Source: Strobilurus pachycystidiatus
Lineage: Eukaryota; Basidiomycota; Agaricomycetes; Agaricales; Physalacriaceae
Length of the DNA: 64,000 bases
Reading direction: 5' to 3'
Assembly: GCA_019915135.1 (NCBI GenBank)
Contig: JAHLMK010000023.1
Span: 434,001-498,000 of the forward strand
In this document: piece after piece, positions 53,566 to 63,496 of the stretch
Position numbering within the stretch: position 1 is the first letter of the stretch
Layout of the letters: every line of letters starts with the position of its first letter
The notes under the pieces: model-generated
What the model saw: the letters and a program-made list of their open reading frames with translations, nothing else
What the model was told of the DNA's origin: nothing
Database searches by the model: none
Translations under genes and position numbers: made by a program

Positions 53566-56500
53566 TCATGAACCAAAGCACAGCCATTTCTTTACCGTCT
53601 TCTTACGAGATACCACCCCGTTGTTCCTTTTCTCGTTGTAATGATCTGTGCTCGCCAGAGTCGACGAATCCCAACTCCCTTCTTTGTCCTTATCCTCGCG
53701 CGAGGCTGTCGACAGCAACGAAGCAAACTCTGGCACAATCGCCAGTAGCACGTATTCAGTCAATGACAGCTGAGCGGCGTCGTTAGTGGCGAGGTTGGGA
53801 ATCTACCGTGACGAGTGTCAGTGCCAGTCAATGGCTGATCATGGTCTGAATGGCAAACCTCATTGACAGGGTTGAGAACGTCCGTGCCGCCTACTTGTGC
53901 GACAGGAGACCAGATACCCACGGTGCCATTGTGATAGCTCGCCCACGCGGATGTCTTCAGTGCATCGCTGTTGAGTCTCTGGCCGGCGTATGCCTCCAGC
54001 TTGGAGTACCACTGTAGAAGAAAAGCGACATGTCAACGGATGCTCAGCGGAAATGTCGAGCGACACACATAGCTGAAGCCACCGCTATTGAACGAGATGC
54101 CGTATTTTGCCAGCTTGCTATGCGACCGTCAGTATAATTCTCTTGCAGGAAAGCAACGAAAACATACGCAGCGCTAGAAGCATTGTAGTATTGACAAAAG
54201 TCGACCCATGCGGCATCGAACTCTGGCTCGTCGGTGATTACCTCCATGGCCTCCATCAAGAATTCACCGCCACCGAACACCATAGTAAGGTGATATCTGG
54301 GGAAAAAAAGGAGATAAGTTTCTCATGAAGATCCGTAGAAGAGGCGGGCATACGTCGCAGTTCCCGCTCCGCCTTCGTCAGTTAAATGCGCGGTAACAGG
54401 ATCCCAGCCAACGGCTGCTGTATAGCCGGTGAAGAGTCCGTATTGCATTGCACCAATGTCATGCTGTAGTCAACATCTTGAGTATTGCAATGGAGGATTA
54501 ATAAAACGACTAACCATTCCCGTCTTGATGCGATCTAGCCATTTGCTGTCATTCTGTTGAACGAACCCTCAGTTTTGTATCATAACAGGGATCTTATGAG
54601 AATGACCCACCGTCCTCTCCCATTTCACGAACCAGTTCCCAGCCAGAGTAGTCCAATCAGGCCCAATCCTCACGCGTCCAGGTGCGGTAGGCGGGGGCAA
54701 GACCTTGCGCAGTGGTTCCCAGGTCACGATAGAAGTATCTGCCTGTAGTGAGAAGTCCATGATATCGCCAATGAGCTCGTCGGCTTCAGATTCATCACAT
54801 CAGAGAGAGAGAGAAGCAAATGAATAGTTCAGACATACCGGTGAGATAGTAAAACGGTCGTTTCACAGTACTCGTCGCCACGCGTGCTTCCTTCGCGCCA
54901 TCTCCCCAATGCGAGACGTTATGTCTGCTCCCAAGCCCAGCGAAGGTACCGGTGTGATGGAAGTCAACTTCGGACAGGTGCCGTGTCATCGCGTAGGCGA
55001 TGTGGAACACGTCGGCGCGGCCTGTCCGCAGGAATGACATCCAGAGCCACAAGTCCGTTCCTACAAAGTTGGTCAGATACACGGGCAAGATGAAAAATAG
55101 GGAACCCACCGAGCTCTCCGTTATCCCATGCATACCCACCGACATCGTACCGCCAAGTATGGCGAGTTTGGTCGTAGGTATGCATGACGTCTCCATAATT
55201 CCAGAAGCCGTAGAATTGGCGTTGCTTGATTTCCTACATGCCGATGTCAAAAGGGTAGATCACAAGAGCCAAAGATGAAGACATACCGCGACGTAGAAGT
55301 CCAATAGCCAACTCTTGCGAGTCTCGATATCACTAGTGACGCTCGAGGTAGGGTTGGGCGTACTCCTGCAAAGAGCTGTTAGATGGCAGAATCTCGGTAT
55401 GGAATTGATACTAACCATCTACCGCCGAAGAGCTCATGGGACACGTAGAACTCAGGAGTCGCTACAATTTGAGGGGGCGCCGACTAAAGGCCAGCTAAGT
55501 AAGTTGTGTGTAAGATCGTTCTGAAATCCACGTACAACGGCGGTCCCGAAATCTGCAATAGCAGATCTGCTGGGAGTGGCGGAAACAACTTGTATGACTG
55601 CCTCGTAAGAACGTCCGATGCCTATAGGGTTGGGATCTGGATTTCCGACGTCTTCATAGGTAAGGTTGAGCTTTGATCTAATGTCAGTAAATTATCAAAT
55701 CAAGGAGGCTGGATGCTACTGACACCGTGGGCAACTGTATCGTAATGACGCATGTCCATGGCGAGAGCCTATATCGTGACTATGGTCAGATTGTAGTAAA
55801 GAGCAAACGACCAATGTACCCTCGGACTGTACGCCCACAGAGTCACAGACGCAGTGTTGCTTCCTGCATCTCGTATATCCAATCCACGCGGAGAAGCTTG
55901 CCAGAAGTCTATATTCACGCCTCATGAGTCCTTCTTCATTATATTGAAATTGGACAGCCTACCCCGAAGACCAAACAGAGCACCACCGCCATTTGCTCCC
56001 CCAAGGTAGCCGACACCCGCCGCCTTGTCACCAATACCAGCATGATTGATGTAAGAAGAGGCACGTCCACCGGTAGACCTCTTCTTGATGGTGTATTGGC
56101 CCGGGGTTAGCTGGTCAAGCGTGAAGTCATTCCAAATTGGGAGCGTGTCGATATCCGAAGACACAGTGGTAGGCCAGGTGGACAAATCCGGTGTGGCAAG
56201 ACCTTCGAATTGGGGTGTGAGAACGGCGGCGGTGGCATCGCGGCGAAGGCCTGACACGACTCTGACGGCTTCGCCCCAGACGCCGCCATCTGAGGAGACG
56301 AAGCGGATGTGACGGTCCTGGAGTTGATCAGAGAGCGGAACGTTGAATGTCAATCCCTGTATCAAGTAAGTATATGAGAACTTGGTGTGAGAATACGAAG
56401 GCGATGGCGTACCAAGGATTTGATAAAGTCCTTCGTCTGGTCCCCGTCATAGATGAAGAAGTGAACGATCCTGACCGACGTCGCGCCAGCAGTCACGTAG

Positions 56501-57282
56501 AAGCGGACGATGAACGGAAGAAAGTCCGCATGAGAACCGCCCGAGTATTTGCCTTCCACCTGTCACATAGAATTGGTCAGCTCTGAGTGCAAGTAACCGT
56601 GGCGTCATGTTCACCTTAATCACCGCGCGTACTGGTCCACTTTGCTCAACCGTGACCGCACTGATGGTGCCGGTCAAACTGTTAACGTCAGGCTTAGCAC
56701 CAAGAATCTCAGGTTCGTCCGGCGCGTCTTGCAGGTAAACGATGAGAGACCCTGACTCTGCTTTGACTGCGCCATCGAGTGTGAGCGACTTGATGAGCGG
56801 GCTGCCAGAGGTGTTGAAGTTCGCTGTACGGTTGAAAAAGTCACTTGTCTAACGCGACGCGGTGGCAAAGGGCGACTTACCAGTGAAATTTCCGGTAGAA
56901 ACAGCGATCAAACCATCGGACTGGTCTACAGATACTGGCGAGGAGGGTTCCGTGGGTGTGTCGGTTGAGACTTGAAGATCGTCACCGAGGGTGCCTTCTG
57001 CTGATAGCGCGTGGCCTGTCCACTTGAGACTCCCATCGGGCCAGCTGCGTTTGACGTATAGGTGAGCACCAAATGACAAGCTGGAAGAAAGCCATACTAT
57101 GCAAGCGGCCAAGTCTGCACTGGCACACTCGTCCCGGCCGTCGTGACTGCAATGGGGGTCGTCTTGTCGACCTCGCCTTGTGCCCAAGGTATACCGAATG
57201 CAGTCCCAAAAGGGATTTGCGTGGGTGCACCACCATCCAGCCACTTCAAGTCGACGCCGTCTGCTGCTCGTGGCTTAACCAT
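53566..57282 (-). CDS. Exo-rhamnogalacturonan lyase-like (PcRGLX/YetA-like) polysaccharide lyase
   Basis: Very intron-rich gene (15 or more introns) for a large carbohydrate-active enzyme resembling Penicillium PcRGLX (family PL26) and bacterial YetA. The newer PL42 rhamnose-glucuronate lyases are an alternative. First clear exon: VDLKWLDGGAPTQIPFGTAF, GIPWAQGEVDK, then GSLKWTGHALSAEGT. Middle: ESGSLIVYLQDAPDEPEILG, FYVTAGATSVRIVHFFIYD, GLTFNVPLSDQLQDRHIRFV. Core: GFWNYGDVMHTYDQTRHTWR, YDVGGYAWDNGELG, WLWMSFLRTGRADVFHIAYA, MTRHLSEVDFHHTGTFAGLG, RHNVSHWGDGAKEAR. The C-terminal exon ends at 53566-53568. The HTGTFAG and SRHNVSHWG segments are probably catalytic. The start at 57280-57282 has no signal peptide, so an upstream exon may be missing. 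Products of such lyases are substrates for GH88 enzymes, one of which lies at the left end. Confidence 0.85.
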
Positions 57283-57596
57283 GTGGAGCGAAAGGATTCC
57301 AGTGTGGAGTGCTGGCCGCCTTTAAGAGAACGCGTCGGCGGGCCGTCCTCCATCACAAGACCTTCTGAGATGTTCGGGGGCGCGAGAGGAACATGTCCGC
57401 ATGACTTGATACATGGTTCCATTGGCGTGATCTGACGAACGAGAGATATTCATCCGGGGTTTCGGTCCGTCTTGGATAGCCATGTGTTCGCAAGACGTGA
57501 GAGGAAACAAAGGTCTGTTTGATTTAGAGTACAAATCTAAAATGGAGGCAATTTAAATAGTATACATTACGGAGAGATATGCATCGAGGAAGAGCG
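57283..57596. other. Intergenic region
   Basis: 314 bp that may hold an unrecognised first exon and the promoter of the lyase gene. Nothing certain seen. Confidence 0.4.
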
Positions 57597-58411
57597 CTAT
57601 GAGAGATCCATCGCGTCGTCTTGGTCGAACTGGTCCCAGACAGGACCAGTGCCGGTGTCGTAACTCGAGGCCGCGATATGGGATTCGTACTCCTGAACAT
57701 ATGCTTCCAGCTCGGCCAATTCACGGTCTTCCGGTGTAAGCTCTTCGCACTCTGTAACGCGGAATGAGAACGCGTGAACCATGAACCTGAAGGAAATCTG
57801 ATTGACCGTTGAGTTCGGCTTCCCATGCGTCGACGTCTTCCAGGTCTATTGTAGGAGAGCCTAGGACCGCACTGCTCGCTTTGGAATAGGAATTCCTCAG
57901 CTTGCTGTTGGAAAGCGCGACAATTCTCCGATACAGCTATTGTACTGTTGATCAATACCGTGCACTGTACAAGAAACATGAGATTGAGCACCTCATCCGA
58001 CATGGCGCAATCTTCGGATTCCTCATAGTCGTCATCCATGTCATTATCATCAAACGGGTCGCTGCCAGGTACGTCGTGGTATCGCTTCTGCTTTACAGCG
58101 TGCTCACGGGCCTGCGCAGCTCGCTTAAAGCATCGCGTCTGGAACTTCTGACGGATCAGGTTCTTTTCTGGATCCTCTCCTTGTACATGTCTGGTGAAGG
58201 ACTGGAAGAGATTTCCCGGGGAGCGGACGGCGCCACTGGTTCGCCGACATGACACGGTAGGCGACCTTGACTTGTAGTGTGAGCGTCGACGGGATTCGGC
58301 GGCGCTGAGCGGGGAGGAATAGGTGGGACTGGTAGGCGGTGACGACGCGTCCGATACTAAGGGCGATGACCTGACTGGCCTGTGGGGCGTGTAAGACGGC
58401 GAGCTAAACAT
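57597..58411 (-). CDS. Hypothetical acidic protein
   Basis: Start 58409-58411 (MFSSPSYTPHRPVRSSPLVS). The first exon is Ser/Pro-rich, then a basic stretch (IRQKFQTRCFKRAAQARE; HAVKQKRYHDVPGSDPF), an acidic run (DDNDMDDDYEESEDCAM) and a helical part with MFLVQCTVLINSTIAVS. An 86-bp intron (GT at 57868, AG before FMVHAFSFRVTECEELT) joins LFQSEQ to the last exon. That exon continues PEDRELAELEAYVQEYESHI and ends QDDAMDLS at the stop 57597-57599. Without splicing the frame runs into an improbable Arg-rich tail. I do not recognise the family. It may be a small regulatory or scaffold protein. Confidence 0.6.
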
Positions 58412-58597
58412 CTTTTGGCACGGTATCAGCTCCGCAACAGCAGCGAGGGATGTTGTATACCTTGCTCGTGGTCGGTGGTAACAGTCAGAAGTCAAATTGC
58501 ATTGTCTCAGCATCAACGTTACGTGACACCGCACGTGCTCACACGACGTCACGACAGTATTCCTTCAACTTGTACGCGACGACCTACGAAGACTCAA

Positions 58598-59036
58598 ACT
58601 TGCACGGCTCAAGAGCACCCTGGCACGGCTCAAGAGCACCCTTGCCGCCTCCGCCGCCTGCTCCATCGATGCTCTCACCGCCGTAGATGAATGCGCATTC
58701 TCGCTGCACTGAACATGGTCGGTCCATGAGCCCCTGGCGTCTTAAGCCGACGAAGTACAATGCTGAGCCCAATCGCCTACTTGCCCTGTCGGCGCTCAGA
58801 CACAAGGGGAGCACAGCAGAGTTTGCCACGCTCAAGGCGGAGATAGAGGTTCTGTTCAGCTTGTCGAGACTCTTCAGCTCGTTAGCGCCGGCGGCGTTGA
58901 AGTCAGACCAGGGCTGGGGGCTCTCCCCAGGCAACTGCTCTACCAGACACTGGGCCCGCCGGGTGCTCTCTGATGGGCTACACTGCTTTGGCGAAAGACA
59001 GGCTCTACGTCGTCGAGTCCGCGAGACAGCGTTGAA
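58598..59036 (+). pseudogene. Decayed copy of the GatC gene
   Basis: About 440 bp align along the whole coding region of GatC at 18948-19431, in the opposite orientation. Shared runs include GCCGTAGA-GAATGCGC, CTCAATCGCCT-like, ACGCTCAAGGC-GAGAT and GCCAGACACTGG. Small deletions, a stop shortly after VDECAF and several frameshifts destroy the frame. A 22-bp tandem repeat (GCACGGCTCAAGAGCACCCT) sits at the presequence region. It lies upstream of SDR copy 4, exactly as intact GatC lies upstream of SDR copy 1. Confidence 0.85.
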
Positions 59037-59550
59037 GGCAAGTGCTTGCAATTGTCGTGACCTATTGAATGATATTGGTTACAGACACTTGATTCCTGGA
59101 TACCCACTCATCGCCCTAATGATCTTTCTCCGACCTAGTGGTCCTCTGCTCACTTCGTGTGCTCATTATCACCCGTATCGGGACTGAACTCTACTTTCCG
59201 TGCTCTTGATCATCAAGACAACAACCGAGACTTTTGGCGCCTCGAGTTCTAGACTTACAGAAGGCGCTTGCATTGGCGAAAGGTTTGTATCACCACCGCC
59301 GGATTCACCGCATCAGAATATGTTCAGCCTGGAGCAGTCAATCATACAGAGATATATCGCTTTTTCTCTTCCAACTCGTGATATGCTTAAAGCATCTTAT
59401 CTGCGCTCAGTCAGCACGAAAATTCAGAAACAGCCGAACTGTGATCGGCATACCGACGGCGAAGCGGCGAACAGTCAGCAAGTTTGGAAGTGTGTAAGCG
59501 CATCTCTTAAAATGTCGGCACTCGATGTCCTCACGCGGCCTCAGATGGCA
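59037..59550. other. Intergenic region between dead GatC and SDR copy 4
   Basis: Corresponds to 18415-18947 in the left block, though diverged. No gene seen. Confidence 0.45.
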
Positions 59551-59560
59551 TATATAAAAG
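59551..59560 (+). promoter_or_regulatory. TATA box of SDR copy 4
   Basis: TATATAAAAG about 40 bp before the start codon. The flanks CCTCACGCGGCCTCAGATGGCA and ATGCATTCAGTACTA-like match those of SDR copy 1, not those of copy 3. Confidence 0.6.
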
Positions 59561-59597
59561 ATGCATTCAGTACTAGAACGCCATCACCCTCCTTTTC

Positions 59598-60471
59598 ATG
59601 TCTTCCAAACTCGTTGCCCTCATCATCGGTGCTGGACCCAACGTCGGCAATTCTGTCGCAAAGGGCTTGGCGCTTCAGAACTACAAAGTCGCGATCGGGT
59701 CCCGCAATCCCAAACGCGACCCAGACCATGACTTTTACCCATTTGTCGTCGATATCACCCAACCCGATAGCGTCAGAACGGCCTTTCAAAATGTGACCAA
59801 GGCTCTCGGTCCCCCCAATGTCGTTATTTTTAATGGTACATTGTTACTTGTCGTCACAGAAAAGCATTTCCACTCCTCTTTTTCATTTGCAGCCTCTAGC
59901 TCTGTCCCTAGGGATGAAGACGATCCTTTGTCCCTCCCCTTTGAGGGCTTCAAACAAGGATCTGCTCTAAACAATAGCTTCTACAGCGCCGCTCAGGAAG
60001 CTCTCACATCGTTCCGCTCCCCAGTTCACAAAGACTCGCCCAAGTCGTTCATCGTTACTGGAAACATACTGCCATTCCTTGTCAGTCCCCCGGCGCGGTT
60101 TGGCTTTGACTTGCAGAAGCGCACCGAAACATACCTCATCGAGATATTCCACAATGCGTATGCTAAGGAAGGCATTCGGTAAATATGTGTCGCCTCCTTT
60201 GAAGTGACATAAGCAATGAAGGTCCCTTCAGATTCCACTACGCGTTCCTTGTCTCACCGAAAGGATCTATCCCGCCCCTCGACAAGTCGGAGCCGGAGAA
60301 TTTCTGGATCAGTGGACCTGCGCATGCCACCGCGTACTGGCATCTGATCAGCTCAGAGGTTCCCGAACACTGGGATTATAGGTATGGAACACTGTATTTC
60401 GCTAGTATTACGCGTGCTCATCCACTTTTCGTAGGTTCACGTTTGATGGGAAGAAGTACGACAAGAAGTAG
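59598..60471 (+). CDS. Atypical short-chain dehydrogenase/reductase, copy 4 (mosaic)
   Basis: Start ATG 59598, stop 60469-60471, four exons. N-terminal MSSKLVALIIGAGPNVGNSV, GSRNPKRDPDHDF, DITQPDSV and PPNVVIFNG. Middle FYSAAQEALTSFRSP, SFIVTGNILPFLV and GFDLQKRTETYLIEIF. End FHYAFLVSPKGSIPPLDK, NFWISGPAHATAYWHL and FDGKKYDKK. The promoter and first coding bases follow SDR copy 1, while the last third is nearly identical to copy 3, so the gene looks like a recombinant. All splice sites are kept and the frame is open. As in its relatives, the usual active-site Tyr is not found four before the conserved Lys. Confidence 0.87.
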
Positions 60472-61182
60472 TACCCAAAGGAAGATCGGGTGTGTAGTAT
60501 AGGTTGAGAAATGTCCATGAACGCAACTGTGGTCGTGTTCCACTGCGACACCAAGAGCAAACTTACTGGCCTTAGTAGGTGTTCAATTGCGAGCAACATC
60601 GGTCAAGAGGAAACAATCATTACTATCAACTTCCTCAAGTACGGTACCCGGCGGATTAACAGCCTCAGAATACGTTGAGCCTGGGAGTCGTAGCAGTCAA
60701 TCACGTACCGCCTCTGAGGCTGTTACAACAGGTCTGCCTCTCATTGAAGTTCGTTTTTTTACGCTTGTTGCCTCTGTCAACTCGTAATCTGCTTGACGCA
60801 ACCTTTTCGTCAGCAAATATGAAAGTATGTAAGCCACAGCGCTTCTAGGTTGTTGCTGATACATCAGGTCTCAGCAGTCAGGCCTATCAGGTCTGCATCG
60901 AACAGAGGCTCTGTCAACTCGTAATGGCGGTAATCTGCTTGACTCAACCTTCTTGTCAGCGCATATGTCTTAACTCGTAATGGGCTTGACGTATTCTTCC
61001 TGCGCAAAGTCGGCAAGTGTGTCAGCGCTTCTCTTTAGATGTCAACATCCTCAGACATCCTGGACTGGGACCTCTCTTAACTCGTAATGGGCTTGACATA
61101 TTCTTCCTGCGCAAAGTCGGCAAGCGTGTCAGCGCTTCTCTTTAGATGTCGACATCCAACTGATTCAAGGCTCCAGTTGGCG
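60472..61182. other. Intergenic region between SDR copies 4 and 5
   Basis: Non-coding arm DNA mirrored at 23306-23992. Holds the 80-bp tandem pair and the upstream region of copy 5. Confidence 0.5.
60969..61155. repeat. Two direct copies of the 80-bp unit, period 107 bp (inverted relative to left arm)
   Basis: Units 60969-61048 and 61076-61155 start CTTAACTCGTAATGGGCTTG and end at a GTCRACAT word. They are the reverse complement of the pair at 23331-23517, with the same spacing. Confidence 0.85.
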
Positions 61183-61190
61183 TATATAAT
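61183..61190 (+). promoter_or_regulatory. TATA box of SDR copy 5
   Basis: TATATAAT about 45 bp before the start codon, identical in place to that of copy 2. Confidence 0.55.
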
Positions 61191-61234
61191 GGATGCCCTC
61201 AATCATCAGAAGACCATCATCCGCCCTTCAGAAT

Positions 61235-62108
61235 ATGTCGACCCAACTCGTTGCCCTTATCATCGGTGCCGGACCCAACGTCGGCGATTCTGTCGCGAAA
61301 GCTTTGGCGCTTCAGAACTACAAAGTCGCAATCGGGTCTCGCAATCCCAAATCCGACCCGGACCATGACTTCTACCCATTTGTCGTGGATATCACTCAAC
61401 CCGAGAGCGTCAGAACGGCCTTTCAGAATGTGACTAAGGCTCTCGGTCCTCCCAATGTTGTTGTTTTCAATGGTATGATGACTTTCGTTGTCAGAGTAGA
61501 GCATACCTGCTGATGTTTTCCATTCGCAGCCGCTACAGTTAACCCTCCAAATGAAGACGATCCTTTGGCCCTTCCCTTTGACGGCTTCAAGCAAGGATCT
61601 GCTGTCATTGATAGCTTCTACATCGCCGCTCAGGAGGCCCTCGTATCGTTCCGCTCCCCGGTTCACAAGGACTCGCACAAGTCATTCATTGTCACTGGAA
61701 ACATACTCCCATTCATTGCCACCCCTCCTCCGGGGCGCCTTGTTCTTGGCCTGCAAAAGCGCACCGAAACATACCTCACCGAAATATTCCACAATGCGTA
61801 TGCTAAGGAAGGCATTCGGTAAGTATGCGTCGGCTCTGAAGTGACATATGCGCTGAAGGTCCTCTCAGATTCCATTTCGCGTTCCTTGTCTCACGTGAAG
61901 GTTTTTTCCCGCCCTTCGACAAGTCGAACCCGGAGAACTTCTGGAGCAGTGGACCTGCGCATGCCACCGCGTACTGGCATCTGATCAGCTCAGAGGTTTC
62001 CGAACACTGGGATTATAGGTATGGATCACTCTACTTCGCTAATATTACGCGTGCTCATCCACTTCTTATAGGTTCACGTTTGATGGGAAGAAGTACGAGA
62101 AGAAGTAG
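61235..62108 (+). CDS. Atypical short-chain dehydrogenase/reductase, copy 5
   Basis: Start ATG 61235, stop 62106-62108. Almost identical to copy 2 over the whole gene: MSTQLVALIIGAGPNVGDSV, GSRNPKSDPDHDF, FYIAAQEALVSFRSP, LVLGLQKRTETYLTEIF, NFWSSGPAHATAYWHL and FDGKKYEKK are all the same or differ at single residues. Introns are equally conserved. The cofactor loop is intact and the catalytic Tyr position is replaced, as in the other copies. It sits head-to-tail after copy 4 and is followed by the broken TAP hydrolase fragment on the other strand, the same neighbour as for copy 2. Confidence 0.88.
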
Positions 62109-62209
62109 CAGTGAACGAAGAAATGCCAGACGTGTACAAGTGGAGGAATGTCAATTAAGATAGCTGTGGTCCCAGGCCACAGTATGTATCTGATCTCAAG
62201 CCACGTCGA

Positions 62210-62579
62210 CTTAATCTGCGAGATAAGTTAACAAGGAGATGTTCCGCACATTGAGACGCGTGCACTGAAAGGATTCGTAACACGCGCTCCATATTGATTT
62301 ATCGGTTCCAGGAAGCTTCAGAGTTCCGATGGCTGTTTAGTGGTCACATATAGCAATGGTGCCAAGCAGAATCACCTGGTACCAGATATTCTCTGGTGAT
62401 TCGACACACGAGTCTGTTTCTGTCGTCCCGGCGCTGGAAGTAATCGCATATCCAAGGCGCCTCAATGACCCCGAGGACAGATAGAGTCAGACACGCCAGG
62501 ATAGCGAGAACTGCAGCGACGATCCTACGCAAAGATGTCGCTGCAGGGCTCTGGGAGCGTTGCTGCTGAACTAACATGA
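62210..62579 (-). pseudogene. 5' fragment of the TAP-type hydrolase gene
   Basis: The first exon (start 62577-62579, LVQQQRSQSPAATSLRRIVA), intron 1 and most of exon 2 of the hydrolase at 19712 are present on the opposite strand. Shared runs include CTGCTTGGCACCAT, GGAGCGCGTGTTACGAA and ACATCTCCTTGT. The signal-anchor region is frameshifted by a short deletion, and similarity stops near 62210. All catalytic exons are missing. Confidence 0.85.
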
Positions 62580-62939
62580 TCAACTATCTAACGAAGGATT
62601 GCCCGAACTGAAGATTAGCATGGCGGTTTCGAATTGAAGTCGACAACTTGAGAGATCGATCAGTCGTTGATGGGCGGTAGAGGCGGTTAAATGAGCACAA
62701 CAGACAAACACAACCTTGACAGCTATGCCAGGATAAAGCAGGAGAATGCCCTGCGAATATCGGGCACTGTACAAGCCGCAACAGAGCCAAGAATACATGC
62801 TGCGCGTCGACCACCGCGATCAAACCGGGACAGCCACAAGGCACAACACCGCGTCATCGTGACGTCACACATGGCGCACGAATGCTTTATAGGCGCGAAG
62901 AAAACGTTCCCTTCATCTCCACACAGCCTCACCTTCAAC
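62580..62939. other. Intergenic region upstream of PMP3
   Basis: 360 bp. This is the outer edge of the right duplicated block and the PMP3 promoter region. No other feature. Confidence 0.45.
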
Positions 62940-63289
62940 ATGGCCAAGACTTCCTCCAACTCCAATGTCTTCCTATATCTCTTAGCAATGTACGTCTATT
63001 CGAGCTCCTAGATTGAACGATCTAATCCGCGCCACAATAGCGTATTGCCTCCAGTTTCCGTCTTCTTCAGTGCGTATAAGCTGTGTGCTCTAAAAAAATT
63101 CTGACGAGAACACCTTCCAGAACGAGGACTTGCTGCAGGTCGCTGCCTTTGTTTGTTTACGTCTGAATGACATTAACGATCAATGTAGACTTCTGGATCA
63201 ACATCCTTCTGTGTATTTTGGGATGGATTCCTGGTATCATCCATGCATGGCGAGTAATCTTCTTACCATTCAGCTCGAATCCGGTTTGA
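62940..63289 (+). CDS. PMP3: Plasma membrane proteolipid 3 (PMP3/RCI2, UPF0057 family)
   Basis: Small two-span membrane protein that affects plasma-membrane potential and salt tolerance in yeast and plants. Four tiny exons. ATG 62940 opens MAKTSSNSNVFLYLLA. The second exon continues IVLPPVSVFF. The third gives KRGLAAD through splicing. The last has FWINILLCILGWIPGIIHAW, the family signature, then RVIFLPFSSNPV to a stop at 63287-63289. Introns are 40-90 bp. The second hydrophobic span and the PGIIHAW motif leave little doubt. The last dozen residues could differ if one more intron is spliced. Single copy, outside the duplicated block. Confidence 0.92.
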
Positions 63290-63496
63290 CTGTGCATGAC
63301 AGGTACATCATCTCAAGGAGCGAGGGCTATATGTGAGATGTACGAACCTCACGAGCAAGCACCATGACCACGTATACGGACAACTATTATGCACCACATA
63401 CCCTTTACCTTTATCTGTTGTATTCCTATCACCACTCGCTCTCGTCAATTCGGCTGCGTTCATAATGTCACTAATGTTACAATGCATATTCTAAGG
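63290..63496. other. Short convergent intergenic region
   Basis: About 200 bp between the 3' ends of PMP3 and the next minus-strand gene. Nothing seen. Confidence 0.4.

Larger units (their letters stand above)
60275..62108. repeat. Right arm of the long inverted repeat (partner 22375-24190)
   Basis: Reverse complement of the left arm, about 36 kb away. It carries the end of SDR copy 4, the intergenic repeats and all of SDR copy 5. The extra GCCTGACTGCTGAGACCTGA-like segment near 60865-60890 is a small local duplication not present on the left. Confidence 0.85.
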
